The notes under the pieces were generated by a model. The model did not search any database, was not told where the DNA came from, and saw only the letters and a list, made by a program, of their open reading frames with translations. The position numbers and the translations under genes were made by a program. Shown piece by piece: positions 14,916 through 23,983 of a stretch of 24,404 bases of DNA (its first letter is position 1; every line of letters starts with the position of its first letter). The stretch spans positions 1 through 24,404 of the forward strand of contig UQTB01000029.1 in the NCBI GenBank assembly GCA_900543915.1, in the 5' to 3' direction. The stretch is from an uncultured Eubacteriales bacterium (GTDB lineage Bacteria > Bacillota > Clostridia > Christensenellales > Borkfalkiaceae).

Positions 14916-17341
14916 AGCGGATTTTTCCCTTTTTATGGCTGCGCGACAGCACTACCCGCGCGGAAGTCGCCGCGGAGATAGAGGCGATCGCGCGCTGCGG
15001 CGTCAACGCCTTCTGCGTTGAGTCCCGCATATTTTCCGCTTTCTGCCGCGATCCCTGGTGGGAGCTGATGGGGTTTGCGCTCGCGGAGGCGGAAAAAAGG
15101 GGAATGCAGGTTTGGCTCCTGGACGACAAGCGATATCCGTCCGGCTATGCAAACGGGGGGATCGCCAAAAGACGGGCGCTCAGACAGCGGCATATTTTTC
15201 TGAAACGCGTGGATGTTTCCGGTCCGAAGCTCCTCGCAAAATTTTTGCTGAGAGAGCGCGGTTCGGATCCCGCCGACCGTCTGGTCGGCGCATACCTCGT
15301 CCCCTGCGCGGACGAGGGGCACGATTTCAGCCGCGCAGAGGACGTTTCTGCGGGCGTACGGGGAGATTTTCTGTTTGCAGAGATCCCCGAAGGCTATTAT
15401 TCGCTGTTTCTGCTCGTCGAAGGATACGGCGGGACGGAGATTCCCGATCACGTGGATCCGATGAATCCGGCGTCCGTACAGGTGCTCGTCGACGAAGTGT
15501 ACGAACCCCATTACCGGCGGTTCGGCAGGTATTTCGGAAAGACCTTCGTCGGTTTTTTTTCGGACGAGCCGCGGCTGGGAAACGGCGTTTACGATTCCTT
15601 TCTCACGTCGGTCAACATCTATCAGTGCACGCTGGGGCTTCCCGGCATGAGCTATCCTTTTTCTGCCGGTCTGCAGGAAGAACTGAAAAACTGCGGCGTC
15701 TCCGTGCGCGATCTCTTCGCGCTCTGGATGAACGTCGGCGACAGGACGGCGGAAATCCGCTGCCGCTATATGGATGCCGTGACCGAGCGCTATGCGAAAA
15801 ATTTTCCACAGGCGCTGTCCGAATGGTGCCATGCACACGGAGCGGCCTACACGGGGCATGTCATCGAGGACTTGGGGTGTCACGCCCGGCTGGGAAGCGG
15901 AACGGGGCATTACTTCAGGAGTATGCGCGGTGCGGACTTCGCCTCGATGGATATCGTTCTGCATCAGCTCCGCCGCGGCTACGAGACGCAGCCCTATTAC
16001 GCGCCGCTCGCAGGCGGATTTTCGCGTCCGGCGTTTTTCAGCCATACGCTGCCGAAGCTGACTTCCTCGGAAGCGCGCCTTTCGCCCGGGAAGAGGGGAA
16101 ACGCGCTGTGCGAGGTATTCGGCGCGTTCGGCTGGGGAGAAAGCGTAGGCGACATGCGCTTTATGATCAACACGCTGTTATCCGGCGGGATCAACGCATT
16201 TTTACCGCACGCGTTTTCGCCCGGATTCCCGAATGAGGACTGCCCTCCGCATTTTTACGCCGGCGGCTGCTATCCGGGATTCGACGGCTTTTCCGCGCTG
16301 ATGCGCTATGCTGCGGAAATGTGCGGTTTTCTGTCGGGAGGCAGGGCGCGCATCCGCGTCGCGCTCCTCTACCACGCGGAAGCGGAGTGGAGCGGCTGCG
16401 GATACGGAGAAATCGATCCCGTATGCGCCTTTCTGCGTCAGAATCAGATTGATTTCGATATTGTGCCTTCCGAGCGGATCGCAGAGGGACGGATGACGGC
16501 GGACCAATCCTTTTCGATCGGGGAAATTGCTTACCGCGCAGTCGTTCTGCCCTATGCGGAATATCGGTCCGATCGCGTAAAAGAGGCGCTTTCGCGCGTG
16601 GACGGCGCGTTGCTCTTTCCGCTTGCGCCGCAGCGATGGGAAGAAGGCCTGCTTTCCTTCCTTCGCGCGCGGCTTCCCGAAGAGTGCCGGCTGGAAACTC
16701 CGGATGAGGCAATCCGCCTTTACCGTTACGAAAAGGCGGGGAGGGATCTGCTGTTCGCATACAATACCGCGAAGCGTCCCTGTAAAAACGCGATCGTCGC
16801 GCCGGGCGTCTCATCCGCTGTCTGCCGCCGGGCGTCCGGCGAACGGGAGGGGAGTGGCTGCGCGGAGCGGATTCCGCTGGAACTGGACGGAGAAGAAGCG
16901 GTTCTCTTTTTCCTGAACGAGAGCGCTCCCTTCGCCCGATCGGAGGAGAAAACGCGGGCGGAAACCGTTTCCTGCTTCCGCATATACCGAAAGGCGTACG
17001 ACCGGCCGGCGTTTTCGCTCTGGAAAACGGGCGTCTGCGCGGATGTCAATGCAGAATGCCCCGAATTTTCCGGAAAGCTGCGTTATGAATGCCCTGCCGA
17101 AGGCGCGCGGCGCGCCGAGATCGCGTTTACGGGGGAATATCTCAAGCTGTGGGACGGCAAAGAGGAGCGCGTGTTTCTTTCCTCTCCCTGCAGCGCGGCG
17201 CTGTACGGCGTCCGGACGCTCCGTCTGGAGACGGCGAACACGCTCGCGTTTGCGCTCAAAGATTTTTATTCCCGCTATTCCGCCCTGGAAAGCGCGGGAA
17301 TATCCGAGGTAAAGCTATTTTACGGTGAAAAGAATGAATGA
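14903..17341 (+). CDS. GH106-like glycosidase (putative alpha-L-rhamnosidase), first of two paralogues
   Basis: The start is set at ATG 14903, overlapping the DUF4867 gene by 13 bases. The open frame runs 88 codons further upstream, but that stretch lies entirely within the DUF4867 gene. The 812-residue product begins MERLERIFPF and has no signal peptide. Motifs typical of GH106-type catalytic domains are visible: WLLDDKRYPSGYANGG (D74-D75), FVGFFSDEPRLGN (E222), YTGHVIEDLG (E322) and ALCEVFGAFGW (E404). The second half is beta-rich with no motif I can name. The family acts on terminal alpha-L-rhamnose. Assignment to GH106 proper rather than a related unnamed family is uncertain, because the N-terminus is shorter than in the large secreted GH106 enzymes. 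The rhaA operon context supports rhamnoside as substrate. The ribosome site is weak, consistent with coupling to upstream translation. Confidence 0.72.
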   Translation: MERLERIFPFLWLRDSTTRAEVAAEIEAIARCGVNAFCVESRIFSAFCRDPWWELMGFALAEAEKRGMQVWLLDDKRYPSGYANGGIAKRRALRQRHIFLKRVDVSGPKLLAKFLLRERGSDPADRLVGAYLVPCADEGHDFSRAEDVSAGVRGDFLFAEIPEGYYSLFLLVEGYGGTEIPDHVDPMNPASVQVLVDEVYEPHYRRFGRYFGKTFVGFFSDEPRLGNGVYDSFLTSVNIYQCTLGLPGMSYPFSAGLQEELKNCGVSVRDLFALWMNVGDRTAEIRCRYMDAVTERYAKNFPQALSEWCHAHGAAYTGHVIEDLGCHARLGSGTGHYFRSMRGADFASMDIVLHQLRRGYETQPYYAPLAGGFSRPAFFSHTLPKLTSSEARLSPGKRGNALCEVFGAFGWGESVGDMRFMINTLLSGGINAFLPHAFSPGFPNEDCPPHFYAGGCYPGFDGFSALMRYAAEMCGFLSGGRARIRVALLYHAEAEWSGCGYGEIDPVCAFLRQNQIDFDIVPSERIAEGRMTADQSFSIGEIAYRAVVLPYAEYRSDRVKEALSRVDGALLFPLAPQRWEEGLLSFLRARLPEECRLETPDEAIRLYRYEKAGRDLLFAYNTAKRPCKNAIVAPGVSSAVCRRASGEREGSGCAERIPLELDGEEAVLFFLNESAPFARSEEKTRAETVSCFRIYRKAYDRPAFSLWKTGVCADVNAECPEFSGKLRYECPAEGARRAEIAFTGEYLKLWDGKEERVFLSSPCSAALYGVRTLRLETANTLAFALKDFYSRYSALESAGISEVKLFYGEKNE

Positions 17342-20207
17342 TCTGATCGCCCGCATGGAAGCGGGAAAATCCGAATTTTATACGCTCGCGTTCTGGAGCT
17401 GGAACGGAAAGCTGGAAAAACCGCGGCTGCTTTCACAGATTGAGAAGATGAAACAGGTGGACATGGGCGGCTTTATAATTCACGCGCGGAGCGGGCTGAC
17501 GACCCCTTACCTGTCCGAAGCGTGGATGGACGCGGTGGAGTTTTGCGTGGAAGAGGGCAGTAAACGCGGCATGAAGATCTGGCTGTACGACGATCAGGGG
17601 TGGCCGAGCGGATTTGTCGGCGGAAAACTCCTGTCCGATCCCGCTTATCTCGCGCGTTATCTCACATGCGAGAAAAGCCGCGAGCCGCGAGCGTGCGATT
17701 ACCGTTACCGCGTGGAAAACGATCGCTTCGTGCGCGCGGAACGGTATGAGCCCGGTTACGAATACGTCTGTATTACCGTCCGCAACAGTCCTTCCAACGT
17801 GGATATCCTGAACGAATCCGTTGTGGAGGCGTTCATCCGGGAAACGCACGAAGCGTATTACGCGCGTTTGCGCCGGTGCTGGGGGAAGATTGAAGGATTT
17901 TTTACGGACGAACCGCAGTATTTCCGCTACGCTACGCCCTATTCTCCCGTGCTCGACGCGCTTTACGCGGAAAAATACGGCGAGTCCCTTGCGGACGGAC
18001 TGCCCTATCTTTTTTACGACGGAACGGGGGCGGAACTCTTCCGTTACCGCTATTACAGCCTTCTGAACGAGCGGTATACCGAAAATTATGCGGCGCGCAT
18101 TCACCGCTGGTGCAGGGCGCACGGCTGTCTTCTGACGGGGCACACCATCGAGGAAAGCCGCCTGTACACGCAGATGTGGTGCTGCGCGGGAGCCATGCCC
18201 TTTTACGACAATGAGGATATTCCCTGCGTGGACAGCCTTTGCCGCGCGGTGGACGAGGAGCTCACCGTCAAGCAGGCGGGATCCGTGGCGGCACAGACGG
18301 GAAAAAACAGAGTGCTGACCGAGTCGTTCGCCTGCAGCGGATGGGATACCTCTCTCGCGGAATTCAAGTGGGTGGCGGAAAATCAGTATGTGGGCGGCGT
18401 CAACATGATGACCGAACATCTCTATCAGTATTCGTTTGCGGGACTGAGAAAAAAGGATCACCCGCCCGCTTTTTCCGAACATTCCCCCTGGTATGAATGC
18501 TTCGGCGCATTCAACCGCTATTTCGGCAGACTGGGGTATCTTCTGTCCGACAGCGCGGAGCTGTGTGAAACGGTGGTGATTCATCCCATAAAGAGCGCCT
18601 ACATGACCTATCGGCGGGAACAGGATGCGGAAAGCGTCCGCGCGCTGGACAGCGGACTGCTCGCAACGGCGCACGCGCTGTCCGACCGCCAGATCTCCCA
18701 CCATTTTGCAGATGAAACGCTGATGCGGCGCTATGCTTGCGTGCGGGACGGCAGACTTGTGATCGGCGCCTGTTCCTATCGGACGGCCGTTCTCCCTTTG
18801 ACCTATACGCTTGCCTCGACGACGGCCGATTTGCTGCGGACCTTTCTCGCGGAAGGAGGGAAGCTGATCGTAGACGGCGCGCCGCCCTATGCGGTGGACG
18901 GAGAACGAGCGGACCTCTCCTTCCTGAAGTCCAATACCACGTTTGACGCGCTGTGCGAGGAGGAGCCCGTGCGCATCCTTTCGCCTGAAAAAAATCTGCG
19001 TATGACCGTGCGCGTGAGCGGCGGAGAACGCTTCGCTTTCTTCACCAACGCGTCCGGACGGGAAATTGAAACCGTTTTATTTCTGCGCGGTGCGGACAAC
19101 CCCGCCGCATTCGATCTGGAGACGGGGAGGACGGAAGCGCTGGTGCCGGCCGGCGCGGGATATCGCCTGACGGTACCCGCAAAGGGATCCGCATTGATCT
19201 TTTTCCGGACGGATGCGCTGCCGCCGGAGCGAAGCGGGAAGAAAGAGAAAATCGATTTCGTCCGCGTCGGCGATACGGGCAATTACCTCACGCTCGACCG
19301 TGCGGCGTATTCCGCGGACGGCGTGACTTACGGAGAAACGCTTCCGCTCCCGTGGATTCAGGAGAAGTTATTAAAGGAGCGTTACAGGGGAAAACTGTTT
19401 CTCAAATATCCCTTTACTGCGGAGAAAATCCCTCCGCGGCTCCATCTGTTCTTTGAGCAAATGAACGCCGTCCGCGTGACGGTGAACGGCCGGACCGTTT
19501 CCTGGACGGCCGGGACGCCGCTTTCGGATGAATTTCTGAATGCCGATCTCTCGGCGCTGGTAAAGCGCGGTAAGAACGAAATCGTGTTTGAGCTCGATTA
19601 CCGTCAGCCGGAAAACGCGCATTACGTCTTGTTTGACGAGCAGGTCACCGAGTCGCTCAAAAATTGTCTGGCGCTGGATACCGAGCTGGAGGAAATCTAT
19701 TTATACGGACCGTTCGGCGCGTATCCCGCCGCGCCGCCCGTCGGAGTGCGGGGCGGCGTCTGCACCGCAGAGGGGCCGTTCAGGCTGAGTGCGCCCGGGA
19801 ATTCGGGCGACGCGTTCGCGGACGGCTATCCCTTTTTTGCCGGGCGTTTTCGTTACCGGCTGAAAATCCCCCTGCAGAGGCGCGGGGACTATGAACTGCG
19901 GCTTTCCGGCCGCTTCGCCGCTGCGCGCGTCTGGCTGGACGGCGCGCCCGTTCCCTGCAAGATGGACGGCAGCGCGCGCCTGCATCTTACGGGGAACAAT
20001 CGGGTGGAGGCAGAGATCGTCAGCGGGAACCGCAATCTCTACGGACCGCATCATTATATCGAAGAAGAGCCCTTCGCCGTCGCGCCGAATTGCTTTACCA
20101 TGACGGGGACGTGGCGGGACGGGAAAAGCCCGCTTTACCGGGACAGCTATTCGTTCGTCCCGTTCGGGCTGACAGAAGTGACGCTGATTGAACGCGGTCA
20201 GGCGTAA
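17334..20207 (+). CDS. GH106-like glycosidase (putative alpha-L-rhamnosidase), second paralogue with C-terminal beta domains
   Basis: ATG 17334 overlaps the preceding stop by eight bases; GGTG upstream may serve as ribosome site. A GTG at 17325 is the alternative start. The 957-residue product shares the ordered motifs of its neighbour: WLYDDQGWPSGFVGGK (D86-D87), GFFTDEPQYF (E193), LTGHTIEESR (E273-E274) and LTESFACSGWD (E330). It is thus a paralogue that kept the more canonical GWPSG and TDEP forms. After the barrel and a Rossmann-like region (about 480-560), the last 300 residues hold two beta-sandwich domains, one with VTVNG and one with VWLDG signatures, like sugar-binding domains of GH2 and GH106 enzymes. 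No signal peptide, so cytoplasmic. A tandem pair suggests different linkages or partner sugars around rhamnose. A 37-base gap leads to the binding protein. Confidence 0.78.
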   Translation: MNDLIARMEAGKSEFYTLAFWSWNGKLEKPRLLSQIEKMKQVDMGGFIIHARSGLTTPYLSEAWMDAVEFCVEEGSKRGMKIWLYDDQGWPSGFVGGKLLSDPAYLARYLTCEKSREPRACDYRYRVENDRFVRAERYEPGYEYVCITVRNSPSNVDILNESVVEAFIRETHEAYYARLRRCWGKIEGFFTDEPQYFRYATPYSPVLDALYAEKYGESLADGLPYLFYDGTGAELFRYRYYSLLNERYTENYAARIHRWCRAHGCLLTGHTIEESRLYTQMWCCAGAMPFYDNEDIPCVDSLCRAVDEELTVKQAGSVAAQTGKNRVLTESFACSGWDTSLAEFKWVAENQYVGGVNMMTEHLYQYSFAGLRKKDHPPAFSEHSPWYECFGAFNRYFGRLGYLLSDSAELCETVVIHPIKSAYMTYRREQDAESVRALDSGLLATAHALSDRQISHHFADETLMRRYACVRDGRLVIGACSYRTAVLPLTYTLASTTADLLRTFLAEGGKLIVDGAPPYAVDGERADLSFLKSNTTFDALCEEEPVRILSPEKNLRMTVRVSGGERFAFFTNASGREIETVLFLRGADNPAAFDLETGRTEALVPAGAGYRLTVPAKGSALIFFRTDALPPERSGKKEKIDFVRVGDTGNYLTLDRAAYSADGVTYGETLPLPWIQEKLLKERYRGKLFLKYPFTAEKIPPRLHLFFEQMNAVRVTVNGRTVSWTAGTPLSDEFLNADLSALVKRGKNEIVFELDYRQPENAHYVLFDEQVTESLKNCLALDTELEEIYLYGPFGAYPAAPPVGVRGGVCTAEGPFRLSAPGNSGDAFADGYPFFAGRFRYRLKIPLQRRGDYELRLSGRFAAARVWLDGAPVPCKMDGSARLHLTGNNRVEAEIVSGNRNLYGPHHYIEEEPFAVAPNCFTMTGTWRDGKSPLYRDSYSFVPFGLTEVTLIERGQA

Positions 20208-20244
20208 AACCCCTTTGCCGCAGAAATAAACAGGAGGATAACCG

Positions 20245-21912
20245 ATGAAAGGAAAGTTGAAAAAAGTGTTGACGGCGCTCGTCGCGCTGGCAATGGGCAC
20301 AGTATTCGCGCTGTCCGGCTGTCAGCCGGCAGAGGGAACGCACGGCGGCGATCTCGGCCTTAAGGATTACGGGCTGGACGAAAAGTACGTGCCGGTCGCG
20401 CCCGACGTGCAGCATTCGGGCAAGGTCGACGTGCACCTCGTGTTCGGCGAAACGCTGGCAGCCTGGGAAAACGTGGTGACGGAATACAGCAAGCTGCAGC
20501 CGAAAGTGCGCGTGGTGCTGACTGCGCATACGTCGTCCGAATACGGCGAGCTGCTGCGGCAGGAAGTTTCCGTAGGGGGTACCGATTGGGATATTTTTCA
20601 CGGAAACTATATCGGGGCGACCGTGGATCGCTATGCTTACGATATCTATGCGGATCTGAGCACCAGAAACGCCTATGCGGGCAATCAGATCTGGAAAACC
20701 GTCCTGGAACAGAATGCCTACACGACGGATACGACCGGGCGTAAAATCACCTACATCATGAATTCGGAGTCCCTCCTGACGGCATGGTTCGCCAACCGCG
20801 AGGCGTTCGCCGCGGCGGGGCTGACGGACGTGTCGGGCGCGGCGGCGGTTCCCGAAACCTGGGACGACCTGATGGATGCCTGCGCGAAGCTGCAGGCCGC
20901 CGGGTACGCCTATCCGCTGGGGATCGCGGGCGACAACGATTCCATAACGTATTCTCAGTTCTGCTGGCTGCTCCGCGTATACGGCGATCAGTATTTCCGC
21001 GATATGCTGCAGAAGATCCAGCCGGTGCAGGGCGATTACTGCTACAGCGAACTCATGGAGCCGTTTGAGCTCGATCTGAACGCCGAACAGCCGGAGGCGG
21101 AAGACAATTACCTCGTCAACGTGGCGCGCAAATACTGGACGATTCTGGATAAGACCAGCCCGGACTTTGTCGGGCCGGAGAGCGAAAAGTACGGGGAATT
21201 TATCTCTCAGCTGGCAAAGATGATACCCTATGTGTCTCCCACTTTTGCGACGGATTCCCTGGACGGAGTGCGCGCGAATTTCGTCGCGAACCGCGCGGAT
21301 AAAACCTCGCCCGTCATTTTGCTGGATTATTTCGGCAATGCGCTCGAAATCGCAAACAGCCTGAAACAGGCGGGAGACCGGGCGTTCACGCTGGATATGT
21401 TCGATTATCCCTATATGGAAGGGGAGAACGTAAAAACAAGCTTTATGCGGGATGTCGGCGGGAACGGAGGATATCTCTCCGTCATGGATCTCGGCAACGA
21501 ACAGACGGCTGTCTCCCTGGATTTTCTCAAATTCTTCATGTCCCCTTACGGCCAGTCCGCTTATTATGAGGGGCTGTTGAATTCGGATGCGACGCCGGAC
21601 GGCGTCAGCACGGTAAAGCATTTTGAAATACCGGCAGAATGGAACGCGATTTTCTCATCCGAAAAGATTTCCTTCACGGGGCTTTGCGATATGAATCCCT
21701 ACACCTCCGCCATGCTTTGGACCATCGAGGGAAGAGCTACCGTCACGCAGACGCACGCGGAGAATATCCGCAAAGTATTCGCCGGGCAGTATTCGGTTTC
21801 GGATTTTCAGAAAAAATGGCAGAGCGACATCGAGGCGGAATACGGCCGCTACTTTTCCGAAATGGGATATAAGGCAGACTGTTATCTGCATCCCGAGCGG
21901 AATCCCGTTTAA
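20245..21912 (+). CDS. ABC sugar importer, extracellular solute-binding lipoprotein
   Basis: AGGAGGA precedes ATG. The 555-residue product starts with a basic, hydrophobic signal ending in the lipobox LSGC (Cys26), so it should be lipid-anchored on the outer face of the membrane. The mature part fits family 1 carbohydrate-binding proteins of ABC importers: VDVHLVFGETLAAWENVVTE near the N-terminus, TDWDIFHGNY, AWFANREAFAAAGL, PETWDDLMDACAKLQAAGY and a late FLKFFMSPYGQSAYY. It is longer than the usual 400-450 residues, which suits binding of larger oligosaccharides. Two permease genes follow directly, so this is the capture component of a MalEFG-like system; no ATPase gene is present. Given its place in the rhaA operon, a rhamnose-containing oligosaccharide is the likeliest ligand, by inference. 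Confidence 0.93.
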   Translation: MKGKLKKVLTALVALAMGTVFALSGCQPAEGTHGGDLGLKDYGLDEKYVPVAPDVQHSGKVDVHLVFGETLAAWENVVTEYSKLQPKVRVVLTAHTSSEYGELLRQEVSVGGTDWDIFHGNYIGATVDRYAYDIYADLSTRNAYAGNQIWKTVLEQNAYTTDTTGRKITYIMNSESLLTAWFANREAFAAAGLTDVSGAAAVPETWDDLMDACAKLQAAGYAYPLGIAGDNDSITYSQFCWLLRVYGDQYFRDMLQKIQPVQGDYCYSELMEPFELDLNAEQPEAEDNYLVNVARKYWTILDKTSPDFVGPESEKYGEFISQLAKMIPYVSPTFATDSLDGVRANFVANRADKTSPVILLDYFGNALEIANSLKQAGDRAFTLDMFDYPYMEGENVKTSFMRDVGGNGGYLSVMDLGNEQTAVSLDFLKFFMSPYGQSAYYEGLLNSDATPDGVSTVKHFEIPAEWNAIFSSEKISFTGLCDMNPYTSAMLWTIEGRATVTQTHAENIRKVFAGQYSVSDFQKKWQSDIEAEYGRYFSEMGYKADCYLHPERNPV

Positions 21913-21927
21913 AACTTCGTCGGCGCC

Positions 21928-23973
21928 ATGAAATTTTTCAGCAATAAAAAGGCGGTCGCGTCTCTTATCGCCGCCGCGGCCCTGCTGTCCCTCTGCTGCC
22001 TTGGGTTTGCGCTCCGGCAGAGCGCCGGAGCGCCGCAAAAGACCGTTCCCGCGCTTTCTTCCGAAATTTCGGTCATAGAGCGTGCGGGAGAAGGCGGCGT
22101 CTGGTGCGGCACATCGGACGGAAAACTGCTCCGCGTGGACGGATCGGGGGCGGTGCTGAGCGAAACCGCGCTGTCTGCCGAAGGCACCCGCATCCTCTAT
22201 CTGTATGAAACGGAAAGGGGACTGCTGGCCGTGGACGAGCGGCAGAATCTCACATTGACGGACGGAGACGGCGAAAAAATTCTCTCGATTAAGCTGCCGG
22301 GGCTCTTTGTGAAAGCCGCATATGCGGGCGGGCACTTCTACATTGCGATGACTTCCAATTATTCCGATCTGTATCTCTACCGCTACAGCGCTTCGTTCGA
22401 GGCGGAAGCAAGCGGAAAACTGTACCTTTATAACGAAGATACAGGGGATATGGAGGCCGCGACCATCAGCCTGTATGCGTTTTACGCCTCCCGGGACGAT
22501 GAAAAGCTCTATCTGTTCAACGACCTGGGACAGATATTCATTCTGCCAACCGATCTGTCCTCGCTCACGAAGGATCCCGCCGCGTTTATGGATTCCGGAT
22601 TTCGGGAACTGCGCCTGGAACGCACGCTGAACGCGGCGACGTACGATTTCCTCGATACGTTTTATCTCGTGGGGAAAGACCGCGCGCTGTATACGCTGTC
22701 TCACGGCGTCGGAGAACTGGTCAAGACCGATCTGACGTTCGCGGAAGAAGTGTCGTTTCTGGCTTACGAGCGCGCGCAAAACCGCTTGTTCGTCAATTAC
22801 CGGCTGTATCCGGACGTCACGGTCTGCAATCTGTCCGATCTGTCGGTATCGTTCTCGTTCCGCAACGAATTCAACCTGGCCGGCATGGCGGTGGACGGGG
22901 ACGGCGTTCTCTATACGCTTTACAAAGACGGAAGCGATTACGTGTTCACCTTGCAGAATGTCGCGGAACTGGAGCGCTCTGCGGGGACGGGGGCTGTCGC
23001 GGTTTTTCTGTACGTCACTGCCGCGCTGTTTGCGGCGGCTGCTGTCTTTTTCGCGGTCGTTCTCGCAAAGCTGAGACGGGGAAAGGACGCCTACGCCGGG
23101 ATCAGAACGGCGGCAAAGCGGGTATGGCGACAGAAGTTTATCTATATCGTGCTGCTTCCCTCCATCGTCTTGCTGTTCATGTTCTGCTACTACCCGGCGG
23201 TAAAATCGCTCGTCATGGCGTTTTTCGATTACCGCAGCGGATATCCGGTGATTTTCAACGGCTTTGAAAATTTCAGGATCATCTTCGCAAATCCGACGAT
23301 GCTGGAAGGCCTGCGCAATATGGCAATCTTTCTGGTATCGGACGTATTCTTCGGGCTTGTGCCTCCCATTTTGTTTGCGCTCTGTCTGAGCCTCATGCGG
23401 AGCAAGCGCCTCTCCGGGCTCGCCCGGACACTCCTGTTCATCCCGGGGGTGATTCCCGGTATCGCGGGGATTCTTATTTGGAAGGACGGCATTTACGGTG
23501 CTTACGGCGTCATCAACACCGTCATCAAGGCGTTCAACGGCACCCCCGTCGCTTTTTTGGGCGATTACCGATGGAGCATGTTCTCGCTCGTGATGATGGG
23601 ATTTCCGTTTGTCGGATCGTATCTCATCTTTTACGGGGCGATCATCAATATCCCGCCCTCCTTTTACGAGGTCGCGGAGCTGGAGGGCTGCGGCATTCTG
23701 AAACGGGTGGTGCACGTGGATATCCCGTTTATCTCGCCGCAGATGAAATACGTGTTTGTGATGTCCTTCATCGGGTCGGTGCAGAATGTGTCGCGCGTCA
23801 TGATGACCACGCAGGGCGCCGCAGGCACGCAGATTCCCATCTACATCATGTATAATTACCTGAGCGACAACAATTACGGCGTTTCGTCCGCGCTGGCGCT
23901 TCTGATGTTCGCCGTGCTCATGATTGCCACCGTCATCAATCTGCGCCTGAAAACGGCGGATACGGACGCATAG
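21928..23973 (+). CDS. MalF-type ABC permease fused to a large N-terminal extracytoplasmic domain
   Basis: The start lies 15 bases after the binding-protein stop, with no good Shine-Dalgarno, so translation may be coupled. The 681-residue product is more than twice the usual 290-310 residues. A first membrane segment (9-29) is followed by about 325 residues that are soluble and beta-rich. These carry recurring blade-like strands (GKLLRVDGSG, RGLLAVDERQ, KLYLFNDLGQIFIL, GVLYTLYKDG), suggesting a beta-propeller outside the cell. A second membrane segment (356-380) and a basic linker lead into a complete MalF-like permease. This has FIYIVLLPSIVLLF, several further segments, and the cytoplasmic EAA loop YEVAELEGCGILKRVVHVDI (580-599), where the ATPase docks. 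The permease part should form the channel with the MalG-type partner downstream. The role of the added domain is unknown; it could assist substrate capture or sensing. Confidence 0.9.
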   Translation: MKFFSNKKAVASLIAAAALLSLCCLGFALRQSAGAPQKTVPALSSEISVIERAGEGGVWCGTSDGKLLRVDGSGAVLSETALSAEGTRILYLYETERGLLAVDERQNLTLTDGDGEKILSIKLPGLFVKAAYAGGHFYIAMTSNYSDLYLYRYSASFEAEASGKLYLYNEDTGDMEAATISLYAFYASRDDEKLYLFNDLGQIFILPTDLSSLTKDPAAFMDSGFRELRLERTLNAATYDFLDTFYLVGKDRALYTLSHGVGELVKTDLTFAEEVSFLAYERAQNRLFVNYRLYPDVTVCNLSDLSVSFSFRNEFNLAGMAVDGDGVLYTLYKDGSDYVFTLQNVAELERSAGTGAVAVFLYVTAALFAAAAVFFAVVLAKLRRGKDAYAGIRTAAKRVWRQKFIYIVLLPSIVLLFMFCYYPAVKSLVMAFFDYRSGYPVIFNGFENFRIIFANPTMLEGLRNMAIFLVSDVFFGLVPPILFALCLSLMRSKRLSGLARTLLFIPGVIPGIAGILIWKDGIYGAYGVINTVIKAFNGTPVAFLGDYRWSMFSLVMMGFPFVGSYLIFYGAIINIPPSFYEVAELEGCGILKRVVHVDIPFISPQMKYVFVMSFIGSVQNVSRVMMTTQGAAGTQIPIYIMYNYLSDNNYGVSSALALLMFAVLMIATVINLRLKTADTDA

Positions 23974-23983
23974 GAGGGAGATT

